Source: Paralithodes platypus (taxonomy: Eukaryota > Arthropoda > Malacostraca > Decapoda > Lithodidae). From it: DNA of 64,000 nucleotides. The stretch is from NCBI GenBank assembly GCA_032716605.1, contig CM064506.1:23652743-23716742 (forward strand), in the 5' to 3' direction. Below, in pieces: positions 57,402 to 64,000 of the stretch. Every line of letters starts with the position of its first letter. The stretch's first letter is position 1. Position numbers and translations under genes: made by a program. Below the pieces are notes generated by a model. It saw only the letters and a program-made list of their open reading frames with translations, was not told the DNA's origin and ran no database searches.

Positions 57402-57521
57402 CCAAAAAACCTTCTATTGCAATTTGTTCTAGGTCAAGCCCTACCTTTACTGCACATTATTGTCTATTACATTTTGCCTAGGCCTATACTAATCCCATCA
57501 TCTTGTTTCTTGTTTCAACAG

Positions 57522-60500
57522 ATTGATGCGACATCTACCGAAGCCATCGAAGAAGAGGTGGTGCATAATCCCTGCGGCATTTGCACAACCACGTTAGACG
57601 AAGGAGAATCAGACAAGCTGAGGGCGAAGGGAGCAGATACTATCAACAAGGCCAGTACTGAACGTGGAACGCCATCAATTACCGTGTCCGAGGGCCAAAC
57701 GGTGCACATTGATTGCCGAAAGAAGCATGTCAATACGAAGCCAAATAGAATTCCTGGGAAGCAGAAGAAACGTCCTGAAAAACCTGCTCTTCGTTCTCAG
57801 ACACCAGACTTTTGTTTTACAGAGAACTGCTTTTTTTGTGGTACAAAAATCTATTTGGACACAAAGCATGATTCAGAAGAAGTGTATCCAGTACGCACCT
57901 TCAACTTTCAAAGGACAATACTTTCTGCATGTGATGCCAGGGCTGATGAGTGGGCTGACACTGTTAGAGGCCGAATTAACTTTGCACGCGATCTTCCAGC
58001 AGCTGACGCAATATATCACAAGCAGTGCAGCTCAAATTTCCAGACACATAGGCAGATCCCCTCCAAATATCGTGATTCCGCAGACAGTGAACCTCCTCGC
58101 AAGGGTCGCAAAGTAGATGCCTCACGAGAGGAAGCATTTCTACTCGCAATCGAGGACCTAGTCAGTGGCAATGATGATGAACAGACTACAGTGGTTGATC
58201 TCGTTGATAGAATGTCCCAGTTGTGCCCTGATGTTGAAGCGTATAGTGTAAAATACATGAAACAGAAACTTATTTCATATTTTGGGGATGAACTGGTTAT
58301 TAGTAACGTGCATGGATGCAGCGATGTTGTAACTGTCAAAGAAAGTGCTGCAAAGATTTTGCAACAATTCAAAGACTCACCACAGACTGATGATGAGGAA
58401 GCAGAACAAAGAAAGATAGTCAGGGCTGCGGCACGGTTGATCAAAGCAGATATAAAGAACATTGATACTTGTAGAGATTTCTATCCAGATCCTTCTGAAC
58501 TCCGGTCGCTGGAAAAGAATGTGGCGTACGTTCCGCAGTCCCTTCGTATATTGCTGCAAGAGACGTTCAGTGGCAAGTCATGTGATCTTGAAGTTGCATC
58601 AATTGGACAAAGTATCGTGCAACTTACCAGACCAAGGGCCATTGTAGCACCCATTCAGTATGGATTGGCGGTTCAAATGCACCAGCACTTTGGTTCCCGC
58701 TTTCTTGTGGACAGTTTACACAGCCACGGCTTCTGTCTGCCTTACGCAGAAGTTTTGAGGTTTTCGAAGTGTGCTGCCAATTTCAGGGGCACCAACATAT
58801 CCACTGCAGGCAGGTTTGGACAGTTCGTTGCAGACAATGTTGATCACAACTTGCGTACGCTTGATGGGCGAGGAATATACCATGGTATGGGTATAATTGT
58901 TGCTGTCACCCCTGAAGTAAGAGACACAACATCAATACCAAGATTGCAGTCACCTGAAAACAACTTCACGGCAGCTCAAATTGAAATCAAATACTACCGC
59001 AGTGTTCGCAAGAAGGGTGGGCCTCTCGAATTTAGAAAGCTTGACCCCATTTCAGCATCTGACAAGCTTGAAAATCTGGACATACTGTGGAAAACGTCAT
59101 GGTTGCTTCGACCAAAACGACCAGGCTGGTCCGGCTTAATGCAGAGTGTGTGCCATGGACCACACCCAGGGAAATCATCCATCCATTTCTTGCCCATGAT
59201 TGACATGGACCCTACGGACATGAGTTGTATTTACTCAACACTTCACTTCGTTGCTGCGGAAAGCCATCGCCAGGGAACGACGCCAATGCTGACATTCGAC
59301 CAACCGCTTTATTGGAAAGCGAAGACGATCATTGTTCATGAGAAGGAAGGAAGCGAACTGAAACCCATTGTTTTGAACCTTGGTGGCTTTCACTCTGTGA
59401 TGAGCTTTTTGGGATGCATGGGCCATGTTATGGAAGCATCTGGGCTTAAGGAGGTTTTGGAACTTATATACGCTGAAAATGCTGTGACCCAAATGCTGAG
59501 TGGGAAAGCCTATGCACGAGCAATCAGAGGCCACTTCTTGGTTGACACAGCCTTGAGTTCGATTGTGTTAGGCAGGGCATACGGTGTCAACCTCTCAATG
59601 GAAATGAGGAAATGGAATGAGGAAAGTGACGCATGCAAGGACTTCCAGGAGGCTGCAGATCTTTTGGATAAGCTGTTGCGTGAAGACGTTTCACCGGATG
59701 AAGTCTGCAGTAAAGACGTTTTCAACAGAATTTCTGAAAAACTTAAAGCTGAGAAGAGCTCCTTAGCAGAGCATAAGATGGGAAAGCTATGGATTCAATA
59801 CATGGACATGATTGACCTGCTGCGTCGCTTCCTGAGGGCACTGAGAATGGGCGATTTCCTACTGTACCTCGGAACACTCCAGGAGATGTTGCCGTACTTT
59901 GCAGCGTGTGGTCATAACAATTATGCCAAGTCAGCCCATGTGTACATTCAAGACATGATTGAACTTGAGCAGCTCAACCCAGACATGTTCTGTCAATTGA
60001 ACTCCGGTCTATTTGTGATCCGCCGAAGTGATCGGCTGTGGGCAGGACTGCCAAGCGACTTGGTTATAGAGCAGGTTTTGATGCGCTCTTTGAAAACGAA
60101 TGGTGGATTGACACGTGGTAGGGGCATGGAGGAAACGCAACGCCTGCGCTGGTTACTTGCTATGCCAGCCTGCGCTGAGGTGAGTGAAGTTATGCAAGAA
60201 CTGACAGGGAAGCATTTCCACACCTCTGAGCAGCACAAAGAAATGACTGAAGCAAGGCGTGAACGAGATAGGAAGGACACAGAGAAGGTTCTCGCATTCT
60301 TCAAGGATTATGATCCATTTCAAGAATCAAATGAACTCAGGAATATTGCCAACGGTGTGACAGGACCAGCCTCGGCCAATCCTCATTTACTGTATGAGGT
60401 TGGTATGAACATTGTGCAGAAGATGGAAGGTAGCAATGCTTTTGACTTTTCATTTAGGAAGAAAGATCAAGTTGAGTCGTTGGGTGCAAAGGTTACAATC

Positions 60501-61910
60501 AGTGCTGAAAAAGTACCAATCGACCCACAGCTCCTTTTCCAGAGGCTCCTCATCTTTGCTAATAACAGGGACTTAGGTGTTGAAGAGGTCTTTGCGTATG
60601 AGTTGTCTAGCTACCCTACTGCTCTGTTCGATAAGTGGGGGAGGCTCAGGGAAGCCAATAAACCACAGCTAGGAGATGAGATAGCTGCTGTTGTTCCCAA
60701 GTCGTCATTGGAATCATTTGAGGAAGAAAGGACTGTGACCCATGTTCTGGATGGTGGTTCCTTATTGCAAAGGATTCCATGGAAGAAGGGTGACACATTT
60801 GAGGACATTGCAAGCATGTACATGAAGCATGTTTCCAAAAACTTTCTCAACCCGGTGGTTGTATTCGACGGTTATAAATCAGGACCTACTACCAAGGACA
60901 TGACACACAATCGACGATCAAAAGGAGTCTTTGGTCAAAAGGTGATGTTCACTCCAACCATGCCCCTTCGGTCAAAAAAGGAAAACTTCTTGTCAAACTC
61001 GGACAATAAGCAAAACTTCATTGACTTATTGTGTGAAACATTCAAGGCAAATGGAATTGACTGTGTCAATGCGCCAGCAGATGCAGATGTCATGATTGCG
61101 AAGAAGGGAATTGAGCATGCAAGGGAAACCGTGACATATGTGATAGGTGAGGACACAGACTTGTTGGTGCTGTTGTGTCATTATGCGGAACGAGGGATGA
61201 ATGATTTGTACTTCAAGTCGAGCAAGGAAGGTGGGAAATGTTGGCATATTAACTCAGTAGCAGAAGCTCTCGGTGAAAGCATCTGTCGTGTCCTGCCAGT
61301 TGTCCATGCACTCTGTGGATGTGACACAACCTCACGACTGTATGGTATTGGTAAAGGGGCTGCCTTGAGGAAAGTGAGGGAAGACAACGGTTTCTTGAAA
61401 TGTATAGAAGCATTCTGTTGCCAAAGTGGAAGTAAAGACGCGATATCATCAGCTGGTGAAAAGGCCTTGGTTTATTTGTACGGGGGAAAAGGAAATGACA
61501 CCCTTGACGGACTGCGAAAGACAAAGTTTTGCAACAAGGTGGCAAAAAGTTCAACTACCGTTGAAGTTCACAGCCTTCCCCCAACAACCGATGCAGCCAA
61601 ATACCACTCGTTCCGAGTTTATTGTCAGGTCCAGGAATGGATGGGGAACTGTGTGGACCCCGAGAAATGGGGCTGGTGTCTGCGGAAGGGACAGCTTGAA
61701 CCGAAGACGATGGATTCGCCAGTGGCTCCTGATTCACTACTGAAATTGGTCAGATGTCAGTGTAAGGGCAACTGTGACACTCAACGCTGTAGTTGCAAAC
61801 GGAATGAGCTTGAATGTTCCAGTGCATGTGGTCAATGTAAAGGACTCTGTCAAAATAGAAACTTTGATGCAAGCACCGATGATCCAAGTGAATACGAACT
61901 CCTATCATGA
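57522..61910 (+). CDS. Transposase with XPG/FEN-type nuclease and CXC domain (Academ-like)
   Basis: The open frame extends from 57417, but no in-frame ATG starts it. CTTGTTTCAACAG ending at 57521 is a strong splice acceptor, so I begin the exon at 57522 (1462 codons) and expect a short 5' exon upstream. Residues below count from 57417. Zinc module 1 is CGIC with H-x-D-C-R (residues ~53-100); module 2 is CFFCG with YHKQCSSNF (~140-205). The transposase-like core has FVADNVDHNLRTLDG (D473/D476), LTFDQPLYWKA (D628), GGFHS (H659) and DLVIEQVLMR (E885). The nuclease has VVFDG (D1151), PADADVMIA (D1222, D1224), GEDTDLL (D1246, D1248) and CGCDTTS (D1303), the acidic sites of PIN/XPG/FEN enzymes. The CXC cluster has nine cysteines from C1447 to C1478. 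Likely role: binding the long ends and cutting DNA in the nucleus; the split of labour between the two catalytic domains is inferred. Confidence 0.85.
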   Translation: MDATSTEAIEEEVVHNPCGICTTTLDEGESDKLRAKGADTINKASTERGTPSITVSEGQTVHIDCRKKHVNTKPNRIPGKQKKRPEKPALRSQTPDFCFTENCFFCGTKIYLDTKHDSEEVYPVRTFNFQRTILSACDARADEWADTVRGRINFARDLPAADAIYHKQCSSNFQTHRQIPSKYRDSADSEPPRKGRKVDASREEAFLLAIEDLVSGNDDEQTTVVDLVDRMSQLCPDVEAYSVKYMKQKLISYFGDELVISNVHGCSDVVTVKESAAKILQQFKDSPQTDDEEAEQRKIVRAAARLIKADIKNIDTCRDFYPDPSELRSLEKNVAYVPQSLRILLQETFSGKSCDLEVASIGQSIVQLTRPRAIVAPIQYGLAVQMHQHFGSRFLVDSLHSHGFCLPYAEVLRFSKCAANFRGTNISTAGRFGQFVADNVDHNLRTLDGRGIYHGMGIIVAVTPEVRDTTSIPRLQSPENNFTAAQIEIKYYRSVRKKGGPLEFRKLDPISASDKLENLDILWKTSWLLRPKRPGWSGLMQSVCHGPHPGKSSIHFLPMIDMDPTDMSCIYSTLHFVAAESHRQGTTPMLTFDQPLYWKAKTIIVHEKEGSELKPIVLNLGGFHSVMSFLGCMGHVMEASGLKEVLELIYAENAVTQMLSGKAYARAIRGHFLVDTALSSIVLGRAYGVNLSMEMRKWNEESDACKDFQEAADLLDKLLREDVSPDEVCSKDVFNRISEKLKAEKSSLAEHKMGKLWIQYMDMIDLLRRFLRALRMGDFLLYLGTLQEMLPYFAACGHNNYAKSAHVYIQDMIELEQLNPDMFCQLNSGLFVIRRSDRLWAGLPSDLVIEQVLMRSLKTNGGLTRGRGMEETQRLRWLLAMPACAEVSEVMQELTGKHFHTSEQHKEMTEARRERDRKDTEKVLAFFKDYDPFQESNELRNIANGVTGPASANPHLLYEVGMNIVQKMEGSNAFDFSFRKKDQVESLGAKVTISAEKVPIDPQLLFQRLLIFANNRDLGVEEVFAYELSSYPTALFDKWGRLREANKPQLGDEIAAVVPKSSLESFEEERTVTHVLDGGSLLQRIPWKKGDTFEDIASMYMKHVSKNFLNPVVVFDGYKSGPTTKDMTHNRRSKGVFGQKVMFTPTMPLRSKKENFLSNSDNKQNFIDLLCETFKANGIDCVNAPADADVMIAKKGIEHARETVTYVIGEDTDLLVLLCHYAERGMNDLYFKSSKEGGKCWHINSVAEALGESICRVLPVVHALCGCDTTSRLYGIGKGAALRKVREDNGFLKCIEAFCCQSGSKDAISSAGEKALVYLYGGKGNDTLDGLRKTKFCNKVAKSSTTVEVHSLPPTTDAAKYHSFRVYCQVQEWMGNCVDPEKWGWCLRKGQLEPKTMDSPVAPDSLLKLVRCQCKGNCDTQRCSCKRNELECSSACGQCKGLCQNRNFDASTDDPSEYELLS

Positions 61911-62057
61911 ATTACATAATTGGCTCTGAATGACGTCATACTACGTCATGTTTTTGTTTTTTTGTTTTTTATAAAAAAGAGGGACAACAGGTCAAAAAAA
62001 CCCATACAAGCACAAAGTGCCTGTGTCACCCCTTGTGAAAGAGACAGTTCAGCCTGT

Positions 62058-62402
62058 CTGTAAGGTTTTTCGGCTGTAAATTAACCACTTTCCAGGTGTC
62101 CAAAAGTTGGAGACTTTTTATATGTTCATCAGAGGGACCTAATAAACAAGTTAAAGCCAAAAAACGTTGTTTGTAATACATTTATAGGGTCTAGGAGCAA
62201 CCAGAAAAAAGTTATCTGTAAATTGAAGCTTTGGACGGCGGCCATCTTGAATTTATGCAAATTAACCACTTTCCCAGTGTCCAAAAGTTGGAGACTTTTT
62301 ATATGTTCATCAGAGGGACCTAATAAACAAGTTAAAGCCAAAAAACCTTCTATTGCAATTTTTTCTAGGTCCAGTTAAATGATTGCTAGATTTACTGGAC
62401 TA
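62058..62402. repeat. Right terminal inverted repeat of transposon A
   Basis: About 345 bp, carrying the same two subrepeats 180 bp apart in inverse orientation. AATAAA at 62141-62146 and 62322-62327 lies downstream of the gene in sense orientation and could serve polyadenylation. Confidence 0.9.
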
Positions 62403-62405
62403 TCT

Positions 62406-62897
62406 GTGACTTCACCCCTTTCGAAGACCATAACCTTGCTCTTCCCCGTATTTACCTTCAAATTCCGTTTTTCGCACACTGTTCCAAACTCATTTACCAG
62501 ACCCTGCAACTCCCATTCATTATCACTCATCAGAACTGTATCATCCGCAAACAGCAGTATAGGTAGCTTCCACTCAATTCCCTCCCTTTTCAGCGATACA
62601 CCAACATCCACTGCTCTTGATAGTATTTCTTTCATAACTCCATCCATATATACAGTAAACAACCACGGGGACATCACACACCCCTGTTTCAAACCAACAT
62701 TCAGGTCAAAGAACTTGCTCTGCTCACTCTCCACACGTACTGCCGCCTTTGCACCCTCATACATGCTCTTCACTGCTTTCAGCAACTTGCCCTCTACTCC
62801 GTATATTCTAAGTACTTTCCACAAACCTTCTCTATCCACTCTGTCATAGGCCTTCTCCAAGTCCATAAAGGCAACATACACCTTTTGTTTCTTCTCC
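62406..62897 (-). pseudogene. RTE-like RT, 5' portion of copy 4
   Basis: Encodes VYVAFMDLEKAYDRVDREGL, LKQGCVMSPWLFTVYMDG and ILLFADDTVLMSD, so the catalytic FADD box is intact, unlike copy 1. It then runs into the end of transposon A. Confidence 0.9.
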
Positions 62898-62930
62898 AAA
62901 AACAGGTCACCCCCCTTAATGTGTAATTGG

Positions 62931-62957
62931 CTTATGTGTCGCTTGTGCAGGTATTGA
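62931..62957. repeat. Partial 46-bp minisatellite unit, right of the nest
   Basis: GGCTTATGTGTCGCTTGTGC followed by AGGTATT matches the unit at 55458-55687. Confidence 0.8.
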
Positions 62958-63021
62958 CTCGTTTGCTGCGATTAGTTCTGTTCAATGTTCTGCTAGCTGT
63001 TATAAAGGGAATTAATACAGC

Positions 63022-63382
63022 TTATTACGGGGGAAGGGTTTACTTTTTGATAGATTTTTCCATAAATTTATTATCTTTTATAGTTTCCTCCCTAGACCTC
63101 CATTAAAAATCTTAAAAATAAACATCCATTAGATCATCCCCTTTCGATATTAATTTGTACATTTTTCAATAGCAAAATGGTGTCTCCACAATAAAAGCCT
63201 CGCTATCTCTCGCCAGGGAATAAATAGACACCTACACAATACGAAAGGTCTTAATATTGACAAAGAAATAAGGAAAAGTGACTTAAAATCGCCAAACTAA
63301 TGAGCCGAACGTCTTATAAGCTCGAAGCAAATGGGGCTAAGCATGAGGGAGAAGGGTGTCTAGAAGAACGACCCGTCTCCCC
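63022..63382. mobile_element. TTAA MITE family 2, another copy
   Basis: It ends CCCGTCTCCCC with TTAA at 63383-63386. The left end reads TTATTACGGGGGAAGGG, TTAA having decayed. Contains TTTCCTCCCTAGACCTCCAT and CGCTATCTCTCGCCAGGGAA. Confidence 0.65.
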
Positions 63383-63499
63383 TTAAGAATCTGTGACGGC
63401 CAGTGGCTTAGGAAAAGTGTATCAATTTGCCACAAATGTTTTTTTAAAGCTTAGGATAAACTTCTCGTATTTTAAGAGCCTAGCACTGTCTAAGCTAAT

Positions 63500-63680
63500 C
63501 TTCCTAAACCCTTAACCCGTTGACCACCATTAAGAGCCGAGCACTGTCTAAGCTAATCTTCCTAAACCCTTAACCCCTTGACCACCATTACGTAATTTTC
63601 ATCATATTCGGGTTGCCATTAGACGATTTTACTTTAGTTTATAATCTACCTCTATGATTCAAATGCGTGAATACTATCTC
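63500..63680. repeat. Family 4 MITE fragments, tandemly duplicated edge
   Basis: CTTAACCCGTTGACCACCAT (63511) and CTTAACCCCTTGACCACCAT (63570) repeat with a shared AGAGCC(T/G)AGCACTGTCTA lead, about 58 bp apart. GCCATTAGACGATTTTACTT follows. The right end is lost. Confidence 0.55.
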
Positions 63681-63715
63681 AATAAACCCTCTTAATAACA
63701 CAGGTCCTTCTTTAA

Positions 63716-64000
63716 GGGGAGCTTTTTAGTTTGTTTCCTACTCCTCCAGCAATCTTAAAATGTCCCCCCCTTGACCCCCTTTCAAGATAAATTTGTACAT
63801 TTTTCGGTAGAAAAATGTCCCGGCGGAAGGCCGGTTACTCTTAAATTACAGGCTCGCTATCGCTCGCCAGGATAAAATTGACGCCTAAATGGCACGAAAG
63901 GTCTTAAAATTGACAGAATGGGGCGGGAATTCTTAAAATCACCAAAATAATGGGGCAGACGTCTGAAAATCTCAAAAGCGATGTGGCTAGACATGAGGGA
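63716..64000. mobile_element. TTAA MITE family 2, cut by the window end
   Basis: It begins after TTAA at 63712-63715 with GGGGAGCTTTTTAG. It carries GGCTCGCTATCGCTCGCCAG and CACGAAAGGTCTTAAAATTG, and continues past the window. Confidence 0.65.

Larger units (their letters stand above)
57067..62402 (+). mobile_element. Transposon A: complete Academ-like DNA transposon
   Basis: 5336 bp, starting TAGACCAGT and ending ACTGGACTA. TCT lies outside both ends (57064-57066 and 62403-62405), a 3-bp target duplication inside the RTE-like LINE whose uninterrupted sequence is known from copy 1 (GAAGTCACAGAGTGTGAGGT). Terminal inverted repeats of ~340 bp enclose a single long gene without frameshift or stop. 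This is the best candidate in the window for an element that could be, or recently was, autonomous. Academ assignment rests on the long repeats, 3-bp duplication and XPG-type nuclease. KDZ-type elements are an alternative but usually make longer duplications. Confidence 0.9.
56406..62897 (-). mobile_element. RTE-like LINE, minus-strand copy 4, interrupted by transposon A
   Basis: AAAAACAGGT flanks it at 56396-56405 and 62898-62907, a 10-bp target duplication. The 3' tail is (ATAG)n at 56406-56420. LINE sequence occupies 56406-57066 and 62403-62897. It is 5'-truncated within RT. Confidence 0.9.
56041..62915. mobile_element. Fold-back TTAA MITE interrupted by an RTE-like LINE
   Basis: The MITE consists of 56041-56405 plus 62908-62915, bounded by TTAA at 56037-56040 and 62916-62919. 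The outer ends are GGGGGGTGACCTG and its inverse CAGGTCACCCCCC. The inner arms are inverted copies (TGGCTTGTATCCATTT near 56088 and its inverse near 56360; TTACTGGTGAGCGGTAGCGA near 56159 and GCTCGCTATCGCTCGCCAGG near 56278). The LINE entered close to the right end. Confidence 0.8.

Noticed and set aside
57417..57521. N-terminal extension of the transposase frame back to 57417
   Set aside because: It starts at a TTG, crosses the inverted tip copy and a polypyrimidine tract, and ends at a strong splice acceptor, so it is probably intron.
57067..62402. KDZ (Kyakuja/Dileera/Zisupton) identity for transposon A
   Set aside because: The core and cysteine-rich parts are reminiscent, but a 3-bp duplication and the XPG-type nuclease fit Academ better. 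Not excluded without a profile search.

Overview
The window is eukaryotic, repeat-dominated DNA with no host gene that I can defend. Every long open frame either belongs to a transposable element or is a translated microsatellite. The mix of tRNA-derived SINEs, RTE-like and CR1/Jockey-like LINEs, a Gypsy-like LTR element, TTAA-flanked MITEs, P-like and hAT-like remnants, long (TA)n and (TATC)n tracts, and scattered AACCTAACCTAA-like strings (the arthropod telomeric motif) fits a marine arthropod, perhaps a decapod crustacean. That placement is an inference from composition only.

Layout. 1-10 kb: a TTAA MITE, an internally deleted Jockey/CR1-like LINE on the minus strand with a 2A-like N terminus and a 12-bp target duplication, then three degraded copies of one RTE-like LINE mixed with a locally duplicated AT-rich unit. 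10-19 kb: a second copy of the MITE, TAGGCCTA-rich DNA, fragments of a second RTE-like family, tandem repeats and fold-back elements. 19.4-24.8 kb: transposon B, with 440-bp terminal inverted repeats, 3-bp GTA duplication and a frameshifted ~1500-codon gene. 24.9-37 kb: P-like transposase remnant split by a 64-bp minisatellite, CR1-like LINE fragments, a hAT-like 2.6-kb element with 8-bp duplication, a 28-bp minisatellite (~65 units), and a split CR1-like LINE. 37-44 kb: MITEs, SINEs, and (TA)n/(TATC)n tracts. 44.1-53.1 kb: a complete-length but degenerate Gypsy-like LTR retrotransposon on the minus strand, carrying a SINE in its body and a TTAA MITE in one LTR. 53-64 kb: microsatellites, MITEs and transposon A.

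Main result. Transposon A (57067-62402) has ~340-bp terminal inverted repeats, a TCT target duplication and one uninterrupted coding exon of 1462 codons. The protein joins paired N-terminal zinc-binding modules, a transposase-like core with conserved D, D and E motifs, an XPG/FEN-like (PIN-type) nuclease domain with all acidic motifs, and a C-terminal CXC cysteine cluster. Transposon B shares the ends (TAG...CTA), the 3-bp duplication and the protein architecture, but is heavily diverged and broken. Both resemble the Academ superfamily as I know it (long inverted repeats, 3-4 bp duplications, XPG nuclease). That assignment is inference and needs a profile search. Transposon A sits at the centre of a readable nest: 46-bp minisatellite > TTAA MITE > RTE-like LINE > transposon A, each junction carrying its own target duplication.
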